A stretch of 64,000 nt of DNA from Dyella telluris. GTDB taxonomy: Bacteria; Pseudomonadota; Gammaproteobacteria; Xanthomonadales; Rhodanobacteraceae. The stretch is taken from contig NZ_CP060412.1 in assembly GCF_014297575.1 (NCBI RefSeq), forward strand, positions 1,736,001 to 1,800,000, read 5' to 3'. Shown piece by piece: positions 48,904-57,005 of the stretch. Position 1 is the stretch's first letter. Each line of letters begins with the position of its first letter. The position numbers and the translations under genes were made by a program. The notes beneath the pieces were generated by a model. It did not search any database. It saw only the letters and a list, made by a program, of their open reading frames with translations, and was not told the DNA's origin.

Positions 48904-48972
48904 AGGCGGGGATGACGGTGAGGGGAAAGTGATCTCCCCGGGCAATTTGCCCGCGCTACCAGGACGATCGCG

Positions 48973-49269
48973 CTAAACCGCAATCGCCAACGCCGCCGCC
49001 AGCCAGATGGCCAGCACGCCGAACGCAAAGGCCTGGCGCGCCGGGCGGATGCGTTCGGCGCCGTCATCAGTCACCGGCGTGGTGACGATCCAGGGCACCG
49101 AGGCCAGCAGGGCAAAGCCGGTGAAGGCCAATATGGTCACCAGCCGGTCCACCACCCGCCATGGCGAGGGCTCGTGCACGCCCCAGTAGCCGAGGAAGGC
49201 CATGCCCATGGCACACAGGGTGGCGGACGCGGAACACAACCCGACAACTGAACCTGTTGGCGCTCGCAT
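48973..49269 (-). CDS. Small membrane protein, unknown function
   Basis: A 98-aa protein with three hydrophobic segments (SVVGLCSASATLCAMGMAFLGYW, LVTILAFTGFALLASVPWIV and FAFGVLAIWLAAALAIAV). I do not recognise the family. The start may be ATG 49269 or, with 15 more residues, ATG 49314. It faces the epimerase gene and is divergent from yceI. Confidence 0.6.
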   Translation of the reverse strand: MRAPTGSVVGLCSASATLCAMGMAFLGYWGVHEPSPWRVVDRLVTILAFTGFALLASVPWIVTTPVTDDGAERIRPARQAFAFGVLAIWLAAALAIAV

Positions 49270-49420
49270 GGCGAAGGCTTCCGGCGGGAGATGGCCGGAG
49301 ATTACAGCAGCCACCCCGCGCAGCCGCGTGAAAGGCCATGTCGAAACGGGAAGGGCCCGTTCGTCATGAGGATAGGCGCGCCGGAAAAGGCGCCCTTCAC
49401 CTCATGCCAAGGAGTCGCCG

Positions 49421-50056
49421 ATGTTCCTGTCCAGCCGCACCACCCGCACCCTCGCCAGTGCCTTGCTGTTCCCGCTGACGGCCGCCACGGCCCACGCTGC
49501 CCCGGCCACGTATGTGATCGACCCTGCCCACACCTACCCCAGCTTCGAGGCGGACCACTTCGGCGGCCTGTCCACCTGGCGCGGCAAGTTCGACCGCACC
49601 GCCGGCAAGGTCACCCTGGACAAGGCCACCGGCACGGGTAGCGTGGACATCACGGTGGATGCCACCAGCGTGGATTTCGGCCTGGATGCCATGAACGAGA
49701 AAGCGCGCAGCAATGAGCTGTTCGACGTGGCGAAGTACCCCACCGCCGTCTATCGCGGCACGCTGACCGGCTTCACCAACGGCGCGCCGACCCGGGTGGA
49801 AGGCTCACTCACCCTGCACGGCGTGACACGTCCACTGGCACTGGCCATCAAGAGCTTCAAGTGCGTGCCGCATCCGCTGTACAAGCGCGAACTGTGCGGC
49901 GCTGATGCCTACGCCACCTTCAAGCGCGACGAGTTCGGCATGGCTGCCGGCAAGGACTACGGCTTCAACATGGACGTGGTGCTGCGCATCCAGGTGGAAG
50001 CGCTGGTGGACGATGGCAGCGCCGGCAAGGTCGCGCAGCTCGCGCCGGCCCATTGA
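49421..50056 (+). CDS. YceI-family periplasmic lipid-binding-type protein
   Basis: A 211-aa exported protein: signal peptide to about residue 26 (PLTAATAHA), then the YceI lipocalin-like fold with ATYVIDPAHTYPSFEADHFG, WRGKFDRTAGKVTLDKA, VDATSVDFGLDAMNEKARSNELFDVAKYP and GSLTLHGVTRPLAL. YceI proteins bind isoprenoids or fatty acids; the role here is open. Two Cys (FKCVPH, ELCGAD) may form a disulfide. It is 16 bp from a glutathione S-transferase-like gene on the same strand. Confidence 0.94.
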   Translation: MFLSSRTTRTLASALLFPLTAATAHAAPATYVIDPAHTYPSFEADHFGGLSTWRGKFDRTAGKVTLDKATGTGSVDITVDATSVDFGLDAMNEKARSNELFDVAKYPTAVYRGTLTGFTNGAPTRVEGSLTLHGVTRPLALAIKSFKCVPHPLYKRELCGADAYATFKRDEFGMAAGKDYGFNMDVVLRIQVEALVDDGSAGKVAQLAPAH

Positions 50057-50072
50057 AGCGAGGGAAACCACC

Positions 50073-50747
50073 ATGTCACTCACGCTCTACATGCATCCGC
50101 TGGCCGCGTACTGCCACAAGCCACTCATCGCGCTGTATGAAAACGACACGCCGTTCCAGGCCCAGATCGTCGACCTGGCCGACGATGTCCAGCGCGCGGC
50201 GTTCTACGCACTCTGGCCCATCGGCAAGTTCCCCGTACTGAACGACCATACGCGCGGCTGCCTGGTGCCCGAATCGAGCATCATCATCGAATACCTCGCC
50301 CGGCATTACCCGGGCAAGGTCACGCTGGTGCCGAAGGACGCGGATGAGGCACGCGAGGTGCGCTTCCGTGACCGCTTCTTCGACCAGTACGTCGCCGAGC
50401 CCATGCAGAAGGTGATCACCGATCGCCTGCGCCCGAAGGGCGACCGCGACCGCTACGGCGTCGCCATCGCGCGCGACAAGCTGCGCACGGCGCTGGATTT
50501 GCTCGAGCGTGAGTTCGAGCGCGACGACGGCAAGCGCTTGTGGGCCGCCGGTGAGCACTACAGCATGGCCGACTGCGCGGCGTCGCCTGCGCTGTTCTAC
50601 GCCAACTTCGTGATCCCGCTGGAAGACGACCATCCGCTCACGGCGGCCTACCTGCTGCGGCTGATGCAACGCCCCTCGTACGCCCGCGTACTGCGCGAAG
50701 CAGAACCCTACCTGCATCTGGTGCCGGCCGAACCCGTCGAAGCCTGA
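50073..50747 (+). CDS. Glutathione S-transferase family protein
   Basis: A 224-aa protein: thioredoxin-like N-terminal domain with LYMHPLAAYCHKPLIALYENDTPF (a Cys in the usual position), IGKFPVLND (cis-Pro) and VPESSIIIEYLARHYPG (Glu-Ser glutathione contact), then an all-helical C-terminal domain with YSMADCAASPALFYANF. Substrate not evident. ATG 50073 follows GAGGGAAA; likely operon with yceI and the SRPBCC gene 36 bp downstream. Confidence 0.93.
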   Translation: MSLTLYMHPLAAYCHKPLIALYENDTPFQAQIVDLADDVQRAAFYALWPIGKFPVLNDHTRGCLVPESSIIIEYLARHYPGKVTLVPKDADEAREVRFRDRFFDQYVAEPMQKVITDRLRPKGDRDRYGVAIARDKLRTALDLLEREFERDDGKRLWAAGEHYSMADCAASPALFYANFVIPLEDDHPLTAAYLLRLMQRPSYARVLREAEPYLHLVPAEPVEA

Positions 50748-50783
50748 GCCTGCATCAACACCTTCATTTCAAGGAGAGAATCC

Positions 50784-51314
50784 ATGCTCATCGCACTCAT
50801 CATCATCGTGCTCGTGGTTGCCGTCCTGCTGGCAACGGCGGCATCGCGCCCGGACCAGTTCCGCATCGAGCGATCCGCCACCATCAAGGCCACTCCCGAA
50901 CGCATCTTTCCCTACATCAACGACCTGCATCGCTGGCAGGCGTGGTCGCCCTACGAAAAGAAGGATCCGGCCATGCAGCGCAGCTTCGAAGGTCCGGCGA
51001 GCGGCCCGGGTGCGGCCTATGGCTGGAGTGGCAACAAGAACATCGGCAGCGGACGCATGGAGATCAGTGAATCCACGCCGTCCTCGCGCGTGCGCATCAA
51101 GCTGGATTTCTTCACGCCGTTCAAGGCGAGCAACACGGCGGAATTCGTGCTCGAACCCACGGGCGATGCCACGCGCATCACCTGGTCCATGCAGGGGCGC
51201 TCCAACTACATGAGCAAGCTGATGGGCCTGGCGTTCAACATCGACAAGATGGTCGGCAAGGACTTCGAGGACGGCCTGGTCAACCTGCGCATGCTGACCG
51301 AACAGAACCCCTGA
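50784..51314 (+). CDS. Membrane-anchored SRPBCC (START-like) protein
   Basis: A 176-aa protein with an N-terminal helix (LIALIIIVLVVAVLLATAA) and a polyketide-cyclase-like SRPBCC domain: FRIERSATIKATPERIFPYINDLHRWQAWSPYEKKDP, YGWSGNKNIGSGRMEI and ATRITWSMQGRSN. A hydrophobic ligand is expected; which one is unknown. AAGGAGAG precedes the ATG. Last of three adjacent genes with yceI and the GST gene. Confidence 0.9.
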   Translation: MLIALIIIVLVVAVLLATAASRPDQFRIERSATIKATPERIFPYINDLHRWQAWSPYEKKDPAMQRSFEGPASGPGAAYGWSGNKNIGSGRMEISESTPSSRVRIKLDFFTPFKASNTAEFVLEPTGDATRITWSMQGRSNYMSKLMGLAFNIDKMVGKDFEDGLVNLRMLTEQNP

Positions 51315-51330
51315 TTTCGGAGTGCCGCAC

Positions 51331-51353
51331 CGCACGCGGAGGCGCGCGTTTTT
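51331..51353 (+). terminator. Rho-independent terminator after the SRPBCC gene
   Basis: Stem CGCACGC / GCGCGCG (one mismatch) with loop GGAG, followed by TTTTT. It closes the yceI-GST-SRPBCC run. Confidence 0.6.
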
Positions 51354-51585
51354 CAAATAAATAACAGCAGGCTTACGCCACGCCTAAGCAAGCCGGCTTG
51401 TGGCTGAACAAAATCGGGAGCGCGCTGTATTCAACGTCAACCGCCTTCGTCGCCTCTCGTTTTCCGGCCTGAGTCATCCATCAACGGATGGCACACAGGG
51501 GTCTCCAACACCGCCATGCAGTGGGCGCAAGCCCAGGGGTTGTGACACCTGTCCAAAACCTGTCGGAACCACGAGGACCCAAACC

Positions 51586-51945
51586 ATGAAGAACCTTATG
51601 ACGTCGCGTTTCAGCCTGATCGCCTTTGGCATGATCGCCGCCTTCGCCAGCGCCGGTGCCATGGCCCAGGCCGCTACCACCACCGACATCCCGGGCCACC
51701 CCCGCGTCAGCGAAGTGAACCAGCGCCTGGACAACCAGCAGAACCGCATCCAGGCCGGTGTTGCCGACGGGCAGCTCAACGCCAAACAGGCCGCACGCGA
51801 CGAGAAGCAGGATTCGAACATCGCCGCCCGCGAAAGCCGCGACGAAGCCGAGCATGGTGGCCACCTCACCAAGCAGGAAGACAAGAACCTCAACAAGTCG
51901 CTCAACCACGACAGCAAGCGCATCCACAAGCAGCGCACGAACTGA
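51586..51945 (+). CDS. Small exported, charged repeat-type protein of unknown function
   Basis: A 119-aa protein: signal peptide ending near AGAMAQA (residue ~29), then a highly charged helical part with repeated N-Q-R-L-D-N-Q-Q-N-R-I, AKQAARDEKQDSNIAARESRD and LTKQEDKNLNKSLNHDSKRIHKQ units. Similar small proteins occur widely in Xanthomonadaceae and Burkholderiaceae without known role. ATG 51586 opens the signal peptide; the frame extends 62 codons upstream without coding sense. Confidence 0.75.
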   Translation: MKNLMTSRFSLIAFGMIAAFASAGAMAQAATTTDIPGHPRVSEVNQRLDNQQNRIQAGVADGQLNAKQAARDEKQDSNIAARESRDEAEHGGHLTKQEDKNLNKSLNHDSKRIHKQRTN

Positions 51946-52061
51946 TCGTCATTGCGGGTTGGTTCGGGACGGCCCGGTGCACCGGGCCGTTCGCGTTTGC
52001 GGCCAACCAACTTCCAGCACTGGTCCGCGACGGTCGTCGTGCGAGTATCCCGGGACCATCA

Positions 52062-54152
52062 ATGCGGCGGGAGGGTCGTATGGTCAACCGGATTCTGGCG
52101 GCAGCGTGCCTGTGTGCGCTCACGATCGGCGTGGCCTACGCGGCCGATTCCACGGCAGGAAAGCCCCAATACGGCGCCTGGGGCTTCGATCAGGCCGGCG
52201 CCGACACCAAGGTCAAACCCGGCAACGACTTCTTCCGCTACGCCAACGGCACCTGGCTGGATCGCACGCCGATCCCCGCCGACAAGCCTGCCGTGAGTCT
52301 TCGACTGGCGATGACCGACCTCACCGAACAGCGGCTCCATGACCTGATGGAGGCCGCGGCCAAGGGCAAGGCGGGTGAAGCCACGCTCGATGGCAAGGTG
52401 GGTGCGTTCTATCAGTCCTTCATGGACCAGGCGCGCATCGACGCGCTGGGCGCCAAGCCGATCGGGCCGCAGCTGGATGCCGTGAAGCAGGCAGGCTCGC
52501 GCGACGCGCAGGCCGGCTTGATGGGGCGCACCAACACCGATTTCGAAGGATCGCTGTTCAATATCGGCTTCGACGTCGACCTGAAGGACATCAACCGTTA
52601 CTCGATCTACGTGAGCCAGGCCGGCCTGGGCATGCCCGATCGCGACTACTACCTGAAAGCAGAATTCGCCAAGCAGAAGGCCGCCTACCAGGCCTACGTC
52701 ACGCAGCTGCTCACGCTGGCCGGCTGGCCGCAGCCGGAGACGGCCGCCAAGGATGTGGTGGCCTTCGAGACGGCCATTGCCGAGGCCAGCATCAGCAAGG
52801 TGGCCCAGCGCGATCCCGTGGCCATGTACAACCCGATGAGCCTGGACGCACTGAAGAAACTCGCACCCGGTTTTGCCTGGGAGGATTTCTTCCAGTCTGC
52901 CCAGCTTGGCCAGCTCAAGCGCGTGGTGGTGATGGAGAAAACCGCATTTCCGAAACTCGCCGCGCTGTACGCGAAGACGCCGGTGGCGACCATCCAGGCA
53001 TGGCAGGCCGCGCGCATCGCGGACAACGCTGCGTATTACCTGTCGGAGCCGTTCCAGCGGGCCTACTTCGACATGCACGACAAGACGCTGGCCGGCCAAC
53101 AGCAGATGGAAGTGCGCTGGAAGCGTGGCGTGCATGCCGTGTCGGGCGGTGACTGCGGCTTTGGCGAGCGGCTGGCCTGCTTCGGCAACCTCGGCTGGGC
53201 CGTGGGCGAGCTCTACACCGACAGGTACTTCCCGGCGTCGTCCAAGACCAAGATCGAAGAGCTCGTGGCCAACCTCAAGGCGGCCTACCGCGTGCGCATC
53301 GAGAAGCTCGACTGGATGGGGCCGGAAACCCGCAAGGAAGCCCTGAAGAAGCTCGACACCTACACCATCAAGGTGGGCTACCCCGATCATCCGCGCGATT
53401 ACGCGAACGTCAGCATGCGCAGCGATGACCTGACCGGCAACGTGCTGCGCGCCGCGCAGGCCGACTGGTCGTTCTACGTGAACCGGCTCGATAAGTCCGT
53501 GGACCGCAGCGACTGGAGCATGACGCCGCAGACCAACGATGCCTACAACGGCTCGCTGCGCGACATCGTGTTCCCCGCCGCCATCCTGCAGCCACCCATC
53601 TTCGACCCCAACGCCGACCCAGCCATCAACTACGGCGCCATCGGCGGCGTGATCGGCCACGAACTGACCCACGGCTTCGACGACCAGGGCCGCAAGATCG
53701 ACGCCTCCGGCGCGTTGCGCGACTGGTGGACGCCCGCCGATGCGAAGGCCTTCGAAGCACGCGCGAAGAAACTCGGTGCACAGTACGACGCCTTCGAACC
53801 ACTACCCGGCGTGCACATCAACGGCAACCTGACCATGGGCGAGAACATCGCCGATCTCGGCGGCCTCACGCTGGCACTCGACGCCTACCATGCCTCCCTC
53901 CACGGCCAGCCCGCGCCGGTGATCGACGGCCTGACCGGCGACCAGCGCGTGTTCCTCGGCTGGGCCCAGGCCTGGCGCGGCAAGCTCACCGACGACGCCA
54001 TCCGCCGCCAGGTCACCAGCGACCCGCATTCGCCGCGCACCTTCCGGGTGAACGGGCCGGTACGCAATATCGATGCGTGGTATCAGGCGTTTGACGTGAA
54101 GGCGGGGGAGAAGCTTTATCTGGACCCGAAGGAGCGGGTGCGGATCTGGTAG
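52062..54152 (+). CDS. Exported M13 (neprilysin/PepO-type) metallopeptidase
   Basis: A 696-aa zinc peptidase: signal peptide ending near GVAYA, M13 N-terminal domain beginning VKPGNDFFRYANGTWL, and the C-terminal catalytic domain with NAYNGSLRDIVFPAAILQPP-like substrate loop, zinc motif HELTHGFDDQG (H533, E534, H537) and GENIADLGG (E594). It ends with the family-typical ERVRIW. Unusual is a short insertion GGDCGFGERLACFGN around C365 and C373, where relatives read straight on to LGEAVG. Start at 52062 or ATG 52080. Confidence 0.94.
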   Translation: MRREGRMVNRILAAACLCALTIGVAYAADSTAGKPQYGAWGFDQAGADTKVKPGNDFFRYANGTWLDRTPIPADKPAVSLRLAMTDLTEQRLHDLMEAAAKGKAGEATLDGKVGAFYQSFMDQARIDALGAKPIGPQLDAVKQAGSRDAQAGLMGRTNTDFEGSLFNIGFDVDLKDINRYSIYVSQAGLGMPDRDYYLKAEFAKQKAAYQAYVTQLLTLAGWPQPETAAKDVVAFETAIAEASISKVAQRDPVAMYNPMSLDALKKLAPGFAWEDFFQSAQLGQLKRVVVMEKTAFPKLAALYAKTPVATIQAWQAARIADNAAYYLSEPFQRAYFDMHDKTLAGQQQMEVRWKRGVHAVSGGDCGFGERLACFGNLGWAVGELYTDRYFPASSKTKIEELVANLKAAYRVRIEKLDWMGPETRKEALKKLDTYTIKVGYPDHPRDYANVSMRSDDLTGNVLRAAQADWSFYVNRLDKSVDRSDWSMTPQTNDAYNGSLRDIVFPAAILQPPIFDPNADPAINYGAIGGVIGHELTHGFDDQGRKIDASGALRDWWTPADAKAFEARAKKLGAQYDAFEPLPGVHINGNLTMGENIADLGGLTLALDAYHASLHGQPAPVIDGLTGDQRVFLGWAQAWRGKLTDDAIRRQVTSDPHSPRTFRVNGPVRNIDAWYQAFDVKAGEKLYLDPKERVRIW

Positions 54153-54243
54153 CCGGCCAGCCCAACCGGGCGGACATCCTTGGATTGCCGCCCTGCTGCA
54201 TGGGTGATTAGACTGGCAAGCGTTCCTTGAGGGGGGAATCGTC

Positions 54244-55110
54244 ATGCGTGTCTTGTCCGTGGCCGCGCTTTGCGTTGCGGCGATACTGAGCACCCGTGGA
54301 GTGATGGCTGATGACCTTCGTCATCAGGCCGAGGCCAGCTTGCTGGTCCAGGGAAAGGCCGTGGTGAATCCCGACGGCAAGATCGCGAGCTACAGCCTGC
54401 GGGAACCCGACAAGCTTCCCGCTCCCGTCATCGACCTAATCAGGCAGAACGTCACCGCGTGGACGCTGGTGTTCACCTATGCCCCGGCAGCACCGGTGGA
54501 AGAGCAGATGACCATGCGCATCATTGCGACCGAAGCGGATGACAAGCACACCACGCTGCGCCTCGCGAGCGCCTCTTTCGAGGAAACGAATCGCCCCGCC
54601 AACGAAAGCGTGCGCTCCAGGGACCGGATGCCACCGACGTATCCGAAATCCGTGCTCGACGCCCACGTTTCGGGAACGGTATACGTACTGGCACGCGTAG
54701 GCCGCGATGGCCACGTGCTGGATGCCGCGGCCGAGCAGGTAAACCTGCATCAGTACACGGAGCAATACACGCAGGGCCTCTACCGCAAAGCGCTCGGCGC
54801 GGCGGCAGCAAGAGCGATCAAGCAATGGACCTTCGATGTGCCCGTGGCTGGCCCCACCGCCGGACGGGACTTCTGGTATGTCCGCATTCCCTGCAGATTC
54901 CACCTGCACGACTCGCGCGACCCATCCTTCGACAGCCACACCGGCGACACGTATGGCTCCTGGGAAATCTACCTGCGTGGGCCACGTGAAACCATTCCCT
55001 GGGTACAGGATCCGTCACTCCTCGCCGAAGCACCGGATGCCACGCCGGACGGCGGAATCCACCAGCTGGGAGCGGGCCCGTCGTTGCAGGCAGCGCCGGC
55101 CCCGAACTGA
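54244..55110 (+). CDS. Exported TonB C-terminal-domain protein
   Basis: A 288-aa protein: signal peptide (VLSVAALCVAAILSTRGVMA), an unrecognised N-terminal part (~24-125), then a TonB-C-like domain: PPTYPKSVLDAHVSGTVYVLARVGRDGHVLDAAAE (~130-165) and AAARAIKQWTFDVPVAG. It lacks the Pro-rich arm and membrane anchor of true TonB, so energy coupling is unlikely; such soluble TonB-C proteins are common in Xanthomonadales. GGGGGGAA lies before ATG 54244. Confidence 0.82.
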   Translation: MRVLSVAALCVAAILSTRGVMADDLRHQAEASLLVQGKAVVNPDGKIASYSLREPDKLPAPVIDLIRQNVTAWTLVFTYAPAAPVEEQMTMRIIATEADDKHTTLRLASASFEETNRPANESVRSRDRMPPTYPKSVLDAHVSGTVYVLARVGRDGHVLDAAAEQVNLHQYTEQYTQGLYRKALGAAAARAIKQWTFDVPVAGPTAGRDFWYVRIPCRFHLHDSRDPSFDSHTGDTYGSWEIYLRGPRETIPWVQDPSLLAEAPDATPDGGIHQLGAGPSLQAAPAPN

Positions 55111-55124
55111 TACGCCGCGGAATC

Positions 55125-56378
55125 TCAGCCGGACAGGTCGCCCTGCCTGAGCGGGGCGCCGATTCCCCGATGGAACAGCGCCACCATCGGCGTGGTCATC
55201 ATCGTGGTGACAATGGCCATCACCAGCAGGATGGTGAACATGCCGCTGTTGATCACGCCGGCATCCAGGCCCACCTTGATCACGATGAGTTCCATCATGC
55301 CGCGCGCGTTCATCAGCGAGCCGATGGTCAGGCTGTCTCGCCAGCTTTGACCGGCGATGCGCGCACCCGCAGTGCCACCGAGCAGCTTGCCGATCACCGA
55401 TACCGCAAGCACCAGCAGCAAGGCGATGCCCGCACCACCGGTCAGCAGGTTGGGACTGGTGCTGAGTCCGGCGAGCACAAAGAACACTGGCAATAGCGTC
55501 GCCACGGTGAGGTGCTCGACGCGTTCGATCAGCTTGTGCAGAAGGCGATCGTCGCGCGGCAGGCTGACGCCGAACAGGAACGCACCGAACACCGCGTGCA
55601 GGTTCAGCCATTCGGTGATCGCCGCGCAGCCAAAACCACCGGCGAGCAGGAAGGCAAGCACGGCGGTACTGGTGTTGCCATCCGGCGCGTGGCGCGCGAG
55701 CAGCTTCGCGCACAAAGGGCGCAACACGAACCAGGTCAGCGCCAGCAGCAGCGCCAGGCCGATCATGGTGCGCCAGAACGGCGCCCAGGTGCCGTGCGCA
55801 CTGATCAAGGCCACCACGAAGGCGAGCATGATCCAGGCGAGCACATCCGCCACGGCCGCAGCGGCGATGCCGAGCCGACCGGGAAGGCTGTCCGTCATGT
55901 GCCGTTCTTTCACGATGCGCGCCATCACCGGCAACGCCGTGATCGCGCAAGCCGTGGCGAAGAACAGGGTGAAGGCCAGCTCGCTGATGCCAGGCGGTGC
56001 GTAATCGGCATACAGCATGGGCGCCACGCCCAGTGCCACCGCCACGGGAAGGATCACGGCCAGGCCGCCGATCCAAGCGGCCGGACGCATAAGCCCACCC
56101 CTGGCATGGGCCGGTACGCGCAGTTCCGCGCCCACCACCACCATGAAAAGCACCAGGCCCAGCGTGCTCAGGCTCTGCAACTGGCCGAGGCTCTGCGCAG
56201 GAAACAACGCCTGCTGCCAGCCTGGTGCGATGGCGCCAAACACGATGGGCCCCAGGGCCAGGCCGGCCAGCATCTCGCCGACCACCGCAGGCTGCCCGAA
56301 GCGCCGTGCGATGGCGGCGATAAGACGCGAGGCCACGATGATCACCAGCAGTTGGACGAGCAGCAGCGGATGGCCCAT
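55125..56378 (-). CDS. CPA2-family cation:proton antiporter
   Basis: A 417-aa membrane protein with about 12-13 helices: QPAVVGEMLAGLALGPIVFG, LSTLGLVLFMVVVGAEL, FFATACAITALPVMARIVKERHM (the Na/H-exchanger core), AAAAVADVLAWIMLAFV with the paired Asp region, and LTIGSLMNARGMMELIVIKVGLDAGVI. No C-terminal TrkA-N domain is attached. It lowers internal H+ or K+/Na+; ion unknown. ATG 56376-56378 is chosen; a longer form adds 31 residues without family match. Confidence 0.92.
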   Translation of the reverse strand: MGHPLLLVQLLVIIVASRLIAAIARRFGQPAVVGEMLAGLALGPIVFGAIAPGWQQALFPAQSLGQLQSLSTLGLVLFMVVVGAELRVPAHARGGLMRPAAWIGGLAVILPVAVALGVAPMLYADYAPPGISELAFTLFFATACAITALPVMARIVKERHMTDSLPGRLGIAAAAVADVLAWIMLAFVVALISAHGTWAPFWRTMIGLALLLALTWFVLRPLCAKLLARHAPDGNTSTAVLAFLLAGGFGCAAITEWLNLHAVFGAFLFGVSLPRDDRLLHKLIERVEHLTVATLLPVFFVLAGLSTSPNLLTGGAGIALLLVLAVSVIGKLLGGTAGARIAGQSWRDSLTIGSLMNARGMMELIVIKVGLDAGVINSGMFTILLVMAIVTTMMTTPMVALFHRGIGAPLRQGDLSG

Positions 56379-56584
56379 GCAAGGCTCTCGGTGGGTGTGG
56401 GTGGCCCGGAGGCAAGAGGCGAGATTGCCCGGCCGGCGGGGCGCTCCGCAACATTCTTCGTTGGGGACCATGCCCCCGCCGCGTAGGGGAATGCCACGGG
56501 GCGGCCCCGCCCCGTCCAGGCGGCTCGGCCTGCGAAAATTTCCTGCTATTCCCTAACTCCGCCCCGGTCCTGGAGTTTTCGGGC

Positions 56585-56604
56585 TTATCCACGTGAAATC
56601 CACA
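56585..56604 (+). promoter_or_regulatory. Two DnaA-box-like sites upstream of nrdA
   Basis: TTATCCACG (56585-56593) is one mismatch from the DnaA box TTATCCACA; AAATCCACA (56596-56604) has two. They run in the same direction, 11 bp apart, just before the -35 box. E. coli nrdAB is likewise DnaA-controlled. Confidence 0.45.
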
Positions 56605-56614
56605 ATCTATTGGG

Positions 56615-56644
56615 TTGACCCACCCCCCGGTACCCCGATATGTT
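56615..56644 (+). promoter_or_regulatory. Putative nrdA promoter
   Basis: TTGACC (56615-56620), 18 bp, TATGTT (56639-56644). The predicted start near 56651 coincides with the first base of the riboswitch. Confidence 0.5.
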
Positions 56645-56650
56645 GTGCCC

Positions 56651-56846
56651 CGTCGGTGCCACTCTCAGACCAATGGTCGGAATGGCTTAAAACGGGAATC
56701 CGGTGGAAATCCGGGACTGCCCCGCAGCGGTAAGCGGAAACGAAAGCCAACAACGCACTGGCCCTCAGCGGCTGGGAAGCGGGAGCGAGTAGGTCGGGTC
56801 GAAAGGCCCACGTCCGCAAGTCCGAAGACCTGCCGACAACTGCAGC
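56651..56846 (+). ncRNA. Cobalamin (AdoCbl) riboswitch
   Basis: The conserved core is plainly visible: GGGAATCCGGTGGAAATCC (56694-56712), GACTGCCCCGCAGCGGTAAG (B12-box region, 56715-56735) and the 3' AGTCCGAAGACCTGCC (56819-56834). It lies in the ~355-nt leader of nrdA in the sense direction. A ligand-bound switch would lower the class I reductase when B12 is present, which implies a B12-dependent (class II) reductase elsewhere. In the expression platform GAGGTGA (56863-56869) can pair with TCACCTC (56939-56945). Confidence 0.92.
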
Positions 56847-57005
56847 CAACGCGCTGCGGTGCGAGGTGACGGCTTCCGCGGGGAAGTGCGTCGATGCGCG
56901 GGGCGACCAGCCCTGCTGCTCGACCGACCGCGAAAACCTCACCTCATCCATCCAGCCCTGCGCGCGGGAGCAGGCGTTTGTGACCAAGCTTGGAGCGAAG
57001 TCGCC

